A stretch of 64,000 bases of DNA from Lacinutrix venerupis (GCF_003663945.1 NZ_RCCH01000009.1:51938-115937); one strand, 5' to 3'; numbered from the stretch's first letter, positions 35,611 to 44,898 are shown. A program made the numbers and translations. The notes: a model not told the origin generated them from the letters alone.

Positions 35611-35977
35611 TTTGTTGCAAAACTACTGTAATGCTATGCTAGCTAGTACTTACGGTAATAAACAACTCAACAACATTAAAACAACAATCACACGTTTTCT
35701 TATTCTATTACATTGGCTATGTTATTAAACTAAACAACATAATAACAACATACAACAACAACTTTTTTAATTGTTGCTACATTGTGTACAGCTTGTTTAC
35801 TCTTAAAACCCTTATTATTCTATTGTTTCAAACAAATTAGCAACAATCAACAACAAGGTCTATTGGCTTTGGTTTTATTGTAGTAAATGAGAAAATGCTT
35901 ATTATAAGACAATTTACAAGTTTATATAAGAAACGATAATATTTTTACTAGAGAAAAAATATGTAGAAATTAATAAG
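35611..35977. other. Noncoding stretch with AACAAC-type short repeats; possible origin
   Basis: 367 bp without a convincing gene. Within 35660-35850 the motif AACAAC or ACAACA recurs many times, and an inverted pair TTGTTGCTA (35771-35779) / TAGCAACAA (35838-35846) is present. Repeats near a replicative helicase suggest an origin or iteron-like region, but the motif is low complexity, so this is a suggestion only. Confidence 0.4.
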
Positions 35978-36106
35978 ATGAGTATAATAAAGGAATTAAC
36001 CAAAGTGATAGGTCACGCGCCTAAATTAGCTCGTGAGGTATGGTGTAAAATCAATATGGCAAAACATCTTGAAACTATAAAGGAGAAAGCTAAAGTTGTG
36101 GCTTAA
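35978..36106 (+). CDS. 42-aa unknown small protein
   Basis: ATG at 35978 reads MSIIKELTKVIGHAPKLARE and ends VVA before TAA at 36106. Basic and amphipathic, with AGAAAAAATATG-like A/G-rich sequence upstream. No family recognised. The frame could be chance, but its codon content (Lys, Glu, Ala) looks protein-like. Confidence 0.4.
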   Translation: MSIIKELTKVIGHAPKLAREVWCKINMAKHLETIKEKAKVVA

Positions 36107-36114
36107 ATAAAATA

Positions 36115-36151
36115 ATTGCACAACCATTGCATTATTAAATTTTTATCTTTG
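36115..36151 (+). promoter_or_regulatory. Paired ATTGCA operator with promoter of the first metal operon
   Basis: ATTGCA at 36115-36120 and 36126-36131 (11 bp apart, within ATTGCACAACCATTGCA) followed by TATCTTTG at 36144-36151. The same ATTGCAC-N4-ATTGCA arrangement precedes the DUF3703/ATPase operon at 42527. Candidate site for the Fur-family regulator encoded in this operon (inference). Confidence 0.55.
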
Positions 36152-36156
36152 TAATT

Positions 36157-36471
36157 GTGAAATTCGTAACAATCATATTATCCTTAATAATACTATTGCT
36201 TTCAACAAAGCCTTGTTCTGATGGTCAAAATATAGAAGACCAGCAGCATCAAGACGAGATAAGTGTTAATCACAACCACCAAGAAGATAGCGACGATTCT
36301 TGTCCTGTAACTTGTATTTGTAATTGTTGCGGTATGACAATTACTTACGAACCCATCAAGACATTTGATTTAAAACTTAATATTGAAATCTCAACGGATT
36401 TAATTTCTACATATCAAACAAATTATAGATTTGATAGTCAATCTAATATTTGGCACCCACCAAAAGCTTAA
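36157..36471 (+). CDS. Small secreted His/Cys-rich protein (DUF6660-like)
   Basis: 104 aa, GTG start at 36157, six bases after the -7 box, so the mRNA would be nearly leaderless. The signal-like hydrophobic N-terminus (VTIILSLIILLLSTKPC) is followed by a His/Asp/Glu-rich stretch (QHQDEISVNHNHQEDSDD) and a Cys cluster (CPVTCICNCCG), clearly suited to metal binding. Proteins like this precede CusA genes in Flavobacteriaceae. Likely a periplasmic metal chaperone or sensor (inference). A weak hairpin separates it from the pump gene. Confidence 0.7.
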   Translation: MKFVTIILSLIILLLSTKPCSDGQNIEDQQHQDEISVNHNHQEDSDDSCPVTCICNCCGMTITYEPIKTFDLKLNIEISTDLISTYQTNYRFDSQSNIWHPPKA

Positions 36472-36481
36472 TTAAGTTTTT

Positions 36482-36504
36482 AAAGGATAGCTATATCCCT
36501 TTTT
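36482..36504 (+). terminator. Weak intercistronic hairpin before the first CusA gene
   Basis: AAAGGATA-gcta-TATCC(c)TTT followed by T-run. A short stem with one bulge, more likely an attenuator or mRNA processing site than a full stop. Confidence 0.35.
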
Positions 36505-36563
36505 AATGTTTTCACTTTCAGGAACGCATTTGCATTTTTTTTAACTGAATTAATACATTTTCT

Positions 36564-39500
36564 ATGATTAATAAAATCATTGATTTTTCAATCAATAACA
36601 AATTCATTATTGGTTTGCTTACGCTTACCATAATCGGAACAGGTATTTGGAGTATGACCAAAGTGCCAATAGATGCTGTTCCAGATATTACCAATAACCA
36701 AGTACAGGTTATAACACAATCCCCCAATTTAGGTACTGAAGATATTGAGCAAATTGTTACTTATCCAATTGAAGTGGCAATGAGCAATCTTCCTGATGTT
36801 CAGGAAATAAGGTCAATTTCTCGTTTTGGCTTATCTGTGGTTACTATTGTATTTGATGATGATATGGGAACATATCTACCTCGCCAATTAGTAGCCGAAA
36901 AACTAAACAAAGTCAAAGAGCAAATACCTGCTGGATTTGGCGAACCTACAATGGGGCCTATTTCAACAGGTTTAGGAGAGATTTACCAATACACACTAAA
37001 AGTTGCACCAGAGTTTAAAGACAAATACAACATTGCAGATTTACGCTCAATGCAAGACTGGATTGTACAGCGTCAAATGGCAATGGTTCCTGGTGTGGTA
37101 GAAGTAAACGCTATTGGTGGAAAAATAAAACAATACGAAGTAGCGGTTGACCCAAACGATTTAAATGCTATTGGCCTTACCATTACAGATGTGTTTAATG
37201 CACTTGAAGCCAATAATCAAAATACAGGAGGTGCATATATTGAAAAGAACCATCAAGCCAATTTTATTCGTGGTGAAGGCTTGGTGAGAAGTTTAGAGGA
37301 CATTAAAAAAATCACTGTCAAGAATATTAATAATATACCTGTCACTATTGGCGATATTGCTACGGTACAATTTGGCTCTGCAATTCGTTACGGTGCATTA
37401 ACCCAAGATGGTGAAGGAGAAGTTGTAGGTGGATTGGTAATGATGCTAAAAGGAGCTAATTCCAATGATGTTATTGCCAATGTAAAAGAGCGAATGACTC
37501 AAATTGAAAAGTCGTTACCAGAAGGCGTAATTATTGAACCATTATTAGACCGAAGTAAATTAATTGGCGAAACAACTTCTACAGTAACAACTAATCTTAT
37601 TGAAGGTGCATTAATCGTCATTTTTGTGTTGGTCTTTTTATTAGGTAATTGGCGAGGAGGTTTAATAGTTGCCTCTACTATTCCATTATCCTTATTATTT
37701 GCTTTTATTTTAATGAATGTTTTTGATGTTTGGGTAAACCTAATGAGTTTAGGAGCAATTGATTTCGGAATCATTGTAGATGGTGCTGTAATTATTGTTG
37801 AAAGCACTGTTTTTCTTATAGCATCACAAGTTTTGAAAAAGAAACAACTTACATCTAAAGAAAGAGATAAAGTTGCTTCTAATGCTTCAAAAAAGATGAT
37901 GAATGCTGCCTTCTTCGGTCAGTTGATTATCCTTATCGTTTTTCTACCCATTTTAGCCTTACAAGGTATTGAAGGAAAGATGTTTAAACCAATGGCATTG
38001 ACCTTTATTTTTGCTATGATTGGTGCAATGGTACTGTGTTTAACCTATGTGCCAATGATGTCTGCTTTAGTGTTAAGAGCACCAAAAAATGATAAAAAAT
38101 CTTATGGAGATAGATTTGTACATTGGGTTGAAGACAAATATCAACCTATATTGGTTAGAGCCTTGCGAAAAGGTAAATGGGTAATTGGTATTGCAGTTGT
38201 GTTGTTTGGGATAACCGTTTTTATGTTTTCAAGAATGGGTGGTGAATTTATCCCGCAACTCGATGAAGGTGATATTGCATTTCACGCTATTTTAAAACCA
38301 GGTAGTTCCCTTACTGAAACCATTGAAACTACCACTAAAATAGAGCAAATAGTAAAAGCAAAATTTCCAGAAGTAGAAAAAATTGTTAGTCGTATTGGTG
38401 TTGCTGAAATACCAACCGACCCAATGCCAATGGATTTAGCTGATGTTTTTGTTATTCTGAAACCTAAAAGCGAATGGACAACAGCAGAGACAAAAGATGA
38501 ATTGATTGAGAAAATGAAAGAAGCGGTTGAAATCGTTCCTGGTGTTAATTATGAATTTACTCAACCTATCGAAATGCGTTTTAATGAGTTGCTTGAAGGT
38601 GTGCGTGAAGATATTGCCATTAAACTCTATGGTGAAGACATTGACATACTATCCCAAAAAGCTGAAGAAATATCTAAAATTATTGCAGGTACTGAAGGTA
38701 TTGGAGATATGAAAGCGGAAGCCACAACGGGTTTACCACAAATGACCATCAATTACAACCGGAATAAATTAGCACAATACGGACTTCAAATAAATACGCT
38801 CAATCAAACCGTACAATCTGCATTTGCAGGTGGTACAGCAGGTGTGATTTTTGAAGGTGAAAAACGCTTCGATTTAGTGGTGCGTTTAAGTTCTCAAAAC
38901 CGAAAGGATATAACAGATGTTCAAAACCTGTACATCAATTTACCTTCAGGTGCTCAAATTCCTTTACGTGAAATTGCAGATGTAAGCTACAAAGCAGGAC
39001 CAATGCAAATAAGTAGAGACAATACCAACAGAAGAACCTATGTAGGTATCAATGTCAGAGGTCGAGATGTAAAATCTTTAGTAACTGAAATAAAATCAAA
39101 ATTAGATGCACAATTGGAACTACCATCGGGTTATTTTATTCGCTATGGTGGTGCATTTGAAAATCTGGAACGTGCCAGCAACCGATTACAAACCGTTGTG
39201 CCTATCGCCTTATTACTCATATTTATACTAATATACTTTGCATTAAAATCACTACCTCAAACCTTAATGATTTACATAGCCATTCCAATGGCAACCATTG
39301 GTGGTGTTGTAGCCTTATGGTTGCGTGATATGCCATTTAGTATTTCAGCAGGTGTTGGTTTTATTGTGTTGTTTGGCGTTGCAGTTTTAAATGGATTGGT
39401 AATGATAAGTGGACTCAACGAATTAAAAGAAGAAGGTGTAACCAATCTAAAGGATAGAATAGTTGAAGGCACTAAACGAAGAATCAGACCTATTATGCTA

Positions 39501-40898
39501 ACTGCTTTTACAGATGTGTTAGGCTTTCTACCAATGGCGATTTCATCATCAGCAGGTGCAGAAGTACAACGTCCATTGGCAACTGTAGTTATTGGTGGAT
39601 TATTAACTTCAACTTTGCTAACACTATTTGTGTTACCTATTTTATACCATTGGGTAGAAAATAAATCTTTTACGTTTAAGCCAAATAAAAAGTTAGTAAC
39701 AGCAACAGCAGTTGTATTATTACTGTTTGGCTTTTCACCACAAAGTAACGCTCAAGAGTTGAATGATACAATTCCCGAAATTTCATTACAGGAAGCTGTT
39801 AAACTCGCAAAAAGTAATTATCCATTGCTCAAACAAAAGCAGTTGGAAATTACAAAACAAGAGCAATTAAAAGCGACTGCCTATGATTTCGGAACGACTC
39901 AAATTTTTACAGGTGGTGAAGAAATTAATAGTGGTAATGGCATCTATACAACCATAGGTGTTGGTCAATCCAACATTGATTTATTTGGAATTGGTACAAA
40001 AAAGAAGCTGCAAGAACAACGCATTCAATTGGCACAAAAAGCCTTTCAACTTTCCGAATTAGAACTGGAATTGGAAGTCAAAAAAGCGTGGTCAAAATGT
40101 TATCAAATGAAACGAAACTATGATTTGTATAAGGAATTGGATTCCATTTATTCCAAATTTGAACAAGCAGTAGCTTTAAATTATGAAGTCGAAGCCATTT
40201 CTAAATTAGAATATTCGGCAGCAAAAAATCAAGCGTTTCAAATTAAAAATAAAAAAGCGCAAGCCTATAGTGATTACCTTATTGCCTTACAGCAATTCAA
40301 TTTGTGGTTGGTATCAGAAGAAATTTTTACAGTTTCAGATGAATTTGAGGTAGCGATAGATAGTGATATGGAAACGATTAGTATTGAAAACCATCCGTTG
40401 TACAGTATGTCGCAGAACATTGTAGATGAAGCGGAAGCTAAATATAAAGCTGCAAAAGCAGATAATTTGCCAAAGTTCAATCTTCAAGGTGGTATACAGA
40501 AAGTAAATGGCAATTCAGGGTTTTACACGTATCAAGCAGGTATTTCCATTCCGTTTTTATCAGGTACTAACAAAGCACAAATTAGAAGTTCCAAAATTGA
40601 TAAAGAAATAGCAGAAACCAATGTAGCGTTCAAAAAACAGGAAGTACAATCAAGGTTTGTTCAGGCTAAAGAAAACTATATAAAATGGAAAACATCTTGG
40701 GAGTTTTACAAAGACCAAGTTTTACCATTAACAAAAGAGCAAAAAACAGGTGCATTACTGGCGTACAGAGAAGGCGAAATAGATTATACTGCATTTACGC
40801 AGTTGATAAAAGAAGCCATTCAATCGGAACTTGAAGCACAGACTGCATTAGTAAACTATTTAGAAAGCACATTTCAATTACAATATTTTAATCAATAA
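36564..40898 (+). CDS. CusA/CzcA-family RND pump fused to a TolC-like domain
   Basis: 1444 aa. Residues 1-1035 are a heavy-metal efflux RND permease: large periplasmic domains, 12 transmembrane helices, and signature stretches such as GAIDFGIIVDGAVIIVEST and GVAVLNGLVMISG. After the last helix comes a signal-like hydrophobic segment (TATAVVLLLFGFSPQSNA) and then ~385 residues of TolC/CusC-like outer-membrane channel with paired coiled-coil helices (ELELEVKKAWSKCYQMKR, YREGEIDYTAFTQLIKEA). A pump-channel fusion of this kind is known in Bacteroidota. Exports monovalent or divalent metal with the adaptor encoded next (4 bp gap). Confidence 0.92.
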   Translation: MINKIIDFSINNKFIIGLLTLTIIGTGIWSMTKVPIDAVPDITNNQVQVITQSPNLGTEDIEQIVTYPIEVAMSNLPDVQEIRSISRFGLSVVTIVFDDDMGTYLPRQLVAEKLNKVKEQIPAGFGEPTMGPISTGLGEIYQYTLKVAPEFKDKYNIADLRSMQDWIVQRQMAMVPGVVEVNAIGGKIKQYEVAVDPNDLNAIGLTITDVFNALEANNQNTGGAYIEKNHQANFIRGEGLVRSLEDIKKITVKNINNIPVTIGDIATVQFGSAIRYGALTQDGEGEVVGGLVMMLKGANSNDVIANVKERMTQIEKSLPEGVIIEPLLDRSKLIGETTSTVTTNLIEGALIVIFVLVFLLGNWRGGLIVASTIPLSLLFAFILMNVFDVWVNLMSLGAIDFGIIVDGAVIIVESTVFLIASQVLKKKQLTSKERDKVASNASKKMMNAAFFGQLIILIVFLPILALQGIEGKMFKPMALTFIFAMIGAMVLCLTYVPMMSALVLRAPKNDKKSYGDRFVHWVEDKYQPILVRALRKGKWVIGIAVVLFGITVFMFSRMGGEFIPQLDEGDIAFHAILKPGSSLTETIETTTKIEQIVKAKFPEVEKIVSRIGVAEIPTDPMPMDLADVFVILKPKSEWTTAETKDELIEKMKEAVEIVPGVNYEFTQPIEMRFNELLEGVREDIAIKLYGEDIDILSQKAEEISKIIAGTEGIGDMKAEATTGLPQMTINYNRNKLAQYGLQINTLNQTVQSAFAGGTAGVIFEGEKRFDLVVRLSSQNRKDITDVQNLYINLPSGAQIPLREIADVSYKAGPMQISRDNTNRRTYVGINVRGRDVKSLVTEIKSKLDAQLELPSGYFIRYGGAFENLERASNRLQTVVPIALLLIFILIYFALKSLPQTLMIYIAIPMATIGGVVALWLRDMPFSISAGVGFIVLFGVAVLNGLVMISGLNELKEEGVTNLKDRIVEGTKRRIRPIMLTAFTDVLGFLPMAISSSAGAEVQRPLATVVIGGLLTSTLLTLFVLPILYHWVENKSFTFKPNKKLVTATAVVLLLFGFSPQSNAQELNDTIPEISLQEAVKLAKSNYPLLKQKQLEITKQEQLKATAYDFGTTQIFTGGEEINSGNGIYTTIGVGQSNIDLFGIGTKKKLQEQRIQLAQKAFQLSELELELEVKKAWSKCYQMKRNYDLYKELDSIYSKFEQAVALNYEVEAISKLEYSAAKNQAFQIKNKKAQAYSDYLIALQQFNLWLVSEEIFTVSDEFEVAIDSDMETISIENHPLYSMSQNIVDEAEAKYKAAKADNLPKFNLQGGIQKVNGNSGFYTYQAGISIPFLSGTNKAQIRSSKIDKEIAETNVAFKKQEVQSRFVQAKENYIKWKTSWEFYKDQVLPLTKEQKTGALLAYREGEIDYTAFTQLIKEAIQSELEAQTALVNYLESTFQLQYFNQ

Positions 40899-40902
40899 GA
40901 CA

Positions 40903-42108
40903 ATGAAAAATAAAATATATAAAATTCTTACCGTAATGGTGTTAACCATTTTTGTTTCAGCTTGCGGAAATAAAGAAAATCATAACGAGAATGATGGTCA
41001 TTCCCACGATGAGGAAGAAAAAACAGAAGTTAATGAAGAACATAATGAAAGCGAAGAAGTAATGCTATCACAACAGCAATTCGATGCTTTAAAAATGAAA
41101 ATAGATACGTTGGCATTACGTAATATGAGCGGCTATGTAGAAGCAAACGGAACGTTAGAAGTACCACCACAAAACGAAGCAGCTATTACTACTGTTGTTG
41201 GTGCAAATGTCGTTTCAATTGAAGTGATTGAAGGTGATAAGGTTAATAAAGGTCAAGTTGTGGCTTATCTATCGCACCCAAATATCATACAAGCGCAAAC
41301 GGATTATTTAAACGCTTATAGCAATAGCGAGCTTGCAAAGAAAAATTATGAACGTCAACAAAAATTATACGATGCTGGTGTTGGTTCTGGTGCTAATTTC
41401 CAGAAAGCAGAAGCAGAATATCAAGCATCAAAAGCAATGGTTAATGGTTTAGAAGCGCAATTAAGAATACTCAACGTTAACACTACATCAGTTCGCAATG
41501 GAACAATTGCACAGCGCATAGCATTGCGAAGTCCAATAGAAGGCTTTGTGCAAAAAGTTGAAGTAAAAACAGGTCAATATGTAGAGCCACAAACCGAATT
41601 ATTTGAAATTGTAAATACGCATCACGTTCACGCCGATTTAATGGTTTTTGAAAAAGATGTTTATAAAGTACAGAAAGGTCAGAAAGTTAACTTTACGGTA
41701 CAATCCATACCAGATGCAGAGCTTATCGCAGAAATCTATTCCGTAAGCAAAACCTTTGAGGACAACCCAAAAGCAGTCCACGTTCACGCAGAAATAGAAA
41801 ACAAAAAAGGTAACTTAATTCCTGGTATGTATATTCAAGGTAAAATTCAAGTAGATAATACCCAAACAAAAGCTTTACCAGAAAGTGCAATTATAAAAGA
41901 AGGCGAAAGATATTATGTGTTTTCAGTAGAAAAAGAAAATGACGATTGGAGCTTTAAACCTATCGAAGTTGTGTTAGGCACTAAAGATGGTGATTGGGTA
42001 TCGGTTCAATTTACTGAAAACATAGAAAGTAATACAAAATTTGCTTATAACAATGCTTATTATCTTAACGCAGAAATGAAAAAAGGAGAAGCAGAACACG
42101 CACATTAA
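40903..42108 (+). CDS. RND efflux periplasmic adaptor (CusB-type lipoprotein)
   Basis: 401 aa. Lipobox VSAC at about residue 18-21, then a His/Glu-rich stretch (NHNENDGHSHDEEEKTEVNEEH) likely to bind metal. Barrel-sandwich hybrid and hairpin domains follow: NEAAITTVVGANVVSIEV, VGSGANFQKAEAEYQAS, RSPIEGFVQKVEVKTGQYV. Links the RND pump with its fused channel. The Fur-family regulator gene begins 2 bp later, so pump, adaptor and regulator share one transcript. Confidence 0.93.
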   Translation: MKNKIYKILTVMVLTIFVSACGNKENHNENDGHSHDEEEKTEVNEEHNESEEVMLSQQQFDALKMKIDTLALRNMSGYVEANGTLEVPPQNEAAITTVVGANVVSIEVIEGDKVNKGQVVAYLSHPNIIQAQTDYLNAYSNSELAKKNYERQQKLYDAGVGSGANFQKAEAEYQASKAMVNGLEAQLRILNVNTTSVRNGTIAQRIALRSPIEGFVQKVEVKTGQYVEPQTELFEIVNTHHVHADLMVFEKDVYKVQKGQKVNFTVQSIPDAELIAEIYSVSKTFEDNPKAVHVHAEIENKKGNLIPGMYIQGKIQVDNTQTKALPESAIIKEGERYYVFSVEKENDDWSFKPIEVVLGTKDGDWVSVQFTENIESNTKFAYNNAYYLNAEMKKGEAEHAH

Positions 42109-42110
42109 TT

Positions 42111-42524
42111 ATGGAAACAATAGAACAAGTATTAGAGTCAAAAAATATTCGTGTTACAGCAATGCGTTTGCTTATATATAAGTTTCTTGCAGAAAAAGAG
42201 GTCGCTGTTACTTTAAGTGATATTGAAAATGCTTTCTCAAAAGCAGACAGAACCACTTTATACAGAACTATTAAAACCTTTGAAGAAAAGGCTATTGTGC
42301 ATCAAATAGACGATGGTACAGGGATTACAAAATATGCATTATGTGAAAAGGGATGTAATTGTGAAATTGAAACCGATTTGCACTTACATTTCCATTGTAA
42401 TAATTGCAATGAAACCATTTGCTTAACAGAACATAAAATACCTCAAATAAAAGTGCCAGATGGTTTTGTGTCAGAGAATGTAAATTTGGTGGTAAAAGGT
42501 ATTTGCGATAAGTGTAGTGTCTAA
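42111..42524 (+). CDS. Fur-family metal-responsive regulator
   Basis: 137 aa. The winged-helix head contains RVTAMRLLIYKFLAEKEVAV and KADRTTLYRTIKTFEEKAIV, typical of Fur/Zur/PerR. Metal-binding features: LHLHFHCNNCNETICL and the C-terminal GICDKC, forming two CxxC pairs for structural zinc, with HxH for the regulatory site. Most similar in layout to Zur-type repressors (inference). It probably controls the flanking metal operons via the paired ATTGCA sites at 36115 and 42527. Confidence 0.9.
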   Translation: METIEQVLESKNIRVTAMRLLIYKFLAEKEVAVTLSDIENAFSKADRTTLYRTIKTFEEKAIVHQIDDGTGITKYALCEKGCNCEIETDLHLHFHCNNCNETICLTEHKIPQIKVPDGFVSENVNLVVKGICDKCSV

Positions 42525-42526
42525 TT

Positions 42527-42564
42527 ATTGCACTTCCATTGCACTTACTATTAAAGTACATTTA
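42527..42564 (+). promoter_or_regulatory. Paired ATTGCA operator and promoter of the DUF3703/P-ATPase operon
   Basis: ATTGCACTTCCATTGCA at 42527-42543, two ATTGCA 11 bp apart. A TACATTTA box at 42557-42564 is one mismatch from TAnnTTTG. Spacing from second half-site to -7 box (19 bp) is nearly the same as at 36126 (18 bp). Confidence 0.55.
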
Positions 42565-42580
42565 TCCAAAATTAGAGGAT

Positions 42581-42943
42581 ATGAAGTTTAATACTAAAAT
42601 ACCTAAACATCTAAAACAGGCGTATAACCAAGAATTAAAACAATACAGTTTCTGTTTAGAAAATAAGCAGTTTGGTAATGCTTGGTATCATTTAGAACGT
42701 AGTCATATAATAGGACAATCTTATCCTATAGAACATACCTATTCACATTGGTTTATGCTAAAGTTTGGATTTAGACAAAAAGATACGAAAGAAGTAATAG
42801 GTCAAATAATTAGGTTGCTTGTGGGTGGCTGGAAATCATTTATAAATCACGTTCCACTTGGTAATACTGGTGGAGCAAACGTGCCACCATTAAAACGAAT
42901 GCCTATTCCCAATGACATTGAAAAATTATTAGATATTAAATGA
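42581..42943 (+). CDS. DUF3703 family protein
   Basis: 120 aa from ATG 42581 (MKFNTKIPKHLKQAYNQEL). The frame extends upstream to a TTG at 42539, but that start lies within the promoter/operator and is rejected. Conserved His/Trp-rich core: GNAWYHLERSHIIGQSYPIEHTYSHWFMLKFG, ending GGANVPPLKRMPIP. DUF3703 genes commonly sit beside zinc/cadmium/cobalt resistance genes; exact function is unknown. It overlaps the P-ATPase gene by 4 bp. Confidence 0.85.
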   Translation: MKFNTKIPKHLKQAYNQELKQYSFCLENKQFGNAWYHLERSHIIGQSYPIEHTYSHWFMLKFGFRQKDTKEVIGQIIRLLVGGWKSFINHVPLGNTGGANVPPLKRMPIPNDIEKLLDIK

Positions 42944-44898
42944 AAAAAAAGAAAGTCAATTTAAGAGATTTAAAACCAAATTCAGAAGTGCAACACACGC
43001 ATAATGATGGTCATAATCACGGTAATGGAAGTGCATTCAAAACCTACGTGCCTGCAATAATAAGTTTTACAATGCTTATCATTGGTATAGGTTTAGATTA
43101 TTTTGATGTTTCATTCTTTAAGGATTGGATTCGTATTGCTTGGTATGGTATTGCATATCTTCCTGTAGGGTTTCCTGTTGTAAAAGAGGGTTGGATTAGT
43201 ATTAAAAAAGGTGATGTTTTTACAGAGTTCTTTTTAATGTCTATAGCAACCATTGGTGCATTTGTTATTGGTGAATATCCCGAAGGTGTTGCAGTAATGC
43301 TATTTTATGCAGTAGGCGAATTATTTCAAAGTGCTGCTGTAAATCGTGCAAAAGGAAATATAAAAGCATTATTAGATGTTAGACCTAAAGAAGCCAATGT
43401 ATTTCGTGAGGGAGATTATAAAAGTGTTTCGCCTGAAGTTGTCAATATTGGAGAGAAAATTCAAATTCGTGTAGGTGAAAAAATTCCATTGGATGGCATT
43501 TTATTATCCGAAAAAGCATCTTTAAATACAGCTGCGTTAACAGGAGAAAGCAAACCAGATTCCATTCAAAAAGAAGCAAAGGTTTACGCAGGTAGTATTA
43601 ATTTGGAAAGCGTTATTGAAGTTGAGGTAACCAATAAGTTTGAAGACAGTTCTATTGCGAGAATATTAGACTTGGTTCAAAATGCAACAGCACGTAAATC
43701 TAAAACAGAATTATTCATCAGACAGTTTGCTCGTATCTACACACCAATTGTAGTGTTTTTAGCTATTGGTGTTACTTTTATACCTTACTTTTTTGTAGAT
43801 GATTATGTGTTTAGAGATTGGTTATACAGAGCATTAATTTTCTTGGTAATATCTTGTCCTTGTGCGTTAGTGATTTCAATTCCATTAGGATATTTCGGTG
43901 GATTGGGAGCAGCTTCAAAAAATGGAATCTTATTTAAAGGTGCTTCATTTTTAGATGCAATGACCAAGATAAATACTTTGGTAATGGACAAAACAGGAAC
44001 CGTTACCAAAGGTGTTTTTAAAATCAAAGAAGTAAAAGCAATTGGTTGGAATGAAACCGAATTTATGCAATACTTAATGGCGATGGAAGAACAATCCACG
44101 CATCCAATTGCTAAAGCCATTTTAGAGTACAAAGCTGAAGGTGAAGATTTTGAAGCACAAGACGTTTCTGAAGTTGCAGGTAAAGGTTTAAAAGGCATTG
44201 TAAATGGTAAAACAGTTTTAGTAGGTAATAAAGCCTTAATGACTGCGAATAATATTAATGTTCCAACGGAAACGGAATCTATTGTAGAATCGATAGTGTT
44301 GGTAGCAATCGATAATCAATTTGCAGGTTTTGTAGTAATAGCAGATGAATTAAAGGAAGATGCAAAAGAAACAATTACTAATTTACATAAAGTAGGCATT
44401 AAAAATATTATGATGCTTTCCGGTGATAAAGATTCCATTACGCAACAAGTCGCTAAAGAGTTGAACATCGAAAATGCTAAAGGTGGTTTGCTACCAGAAG
44501 ATAAATTAAACGAAGTTGAAATTTTAAAGAAAAATCCTGAAAACAAAATAGCCTTTATAGGTGATGGTATTAACGATGCACCTGTTTTAGCAGCAAGTAA
44601 CGTTGGTATTGCAATGGGTGGTTTAGGTAGTGATGTAGCTATTGAAACAGCAGACGTTATCATTCAAACCGACCAGCCTTCAAAAGTAGTTAGAGCCATT
44701 AAAATAAGTCGTTCTACAAGAAAAATTGTTTGGCAAAATATCATTTTAGCGTTTGGAGTTAAAGTTATTGTCTTGATATTAGGAGCAGGAGGTTTGGCGA
44801 CAATGTGGGAAGCTGTTTTTGCAGATGTAGGAGTAGCATTATTAGCAATTTTGAATGCAGTTAGATTACAACGTATGAGTTGGGATTTAGCAGATTAG
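42940..44898 (+). CDS. Zn/Cd-type heavy-metal P1B-ATPase
   Basis: 652 aa. The N-terminus carries a short His-rich segment (HTHNDGHNHGNG) in place of a GMTCxxC domain. Transmembrane metal site in SCPCALVIS (CPC motif), phosphorylation motif DKTGT, TGES actuator loop, HP motif (STHPIAKAI) and GDGINDAP hinge are complete. The absence of a Cu-type HMA domain, the His-rich head and the Fur/Zur-like regulator nearby point to Zn or Cd export from the cytoplasm (inference). Confidence 0.92.
   Translation: MKKKKVNLRDLKPNSEVQHTHNDGHNHGNGSAFKTYVPAIISFTMLIIGIGLDYFDVSFFKDWIRIAWYGIAYLPVGFPVVKEGWISIKKGDVFTEFFLMSIATIGAFVIGEYPEGVAVMLFYAVGELFQSAAVNRAKGNIKALLDVRPKEANVFREGDYKSVSPEVVNIGEKIQIRVGEKIPLDGILLSEKASLNTAALTGESKPDSIQKEAKVYAGSINLESVIEVEVTNKFEDSSIARILDLVQNATARKSKTELFIRQFARIYTPIVVFLAIGVTFIPYFFVDDYVFRDWLYRALIFLVISCPCALVISIPLGYFGGLGAASKNGILFKGASFLDAMTKINTLVMDKTGTVTKGVFKIKEVKAIGWNETEFMQYLMAMEEQSTHPIAKAILEYKAEGEDFEAQDVSEVAGKGLKGIVNGKTVLVGNKALMTANNINVPTETESIVESIVLVAIDNQFAGFVVIADELKEDAKETITNLHKVGIKNIMMLSGDKDSITQQVAKELNIENAKGGLLPEDKLNEVEILKKNPENKIAFIGDGINDAPVLAASNVGIAMGGLGSDVAIETADVIIQTDQPSKVVRAIKISRSTRKIVWQNIILAFGVKVIVLILGAGGLATMWEAVFADVGVALLAILNAVRLQRMSWDLAD

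Noticed and set aside
38527..38712. 61-codon ORF inside the first CusA gene
   Set aside because: Same-strand alternative frame within a clearly coding region; Leu/Lys-rich shadow.
42539..42580. Upstream TTG start for the DUF3703 gene
   Set aside because: It lies inside the paired ATTGCA operator and -7 box; the ATG at 42581 begins the conserved protein.
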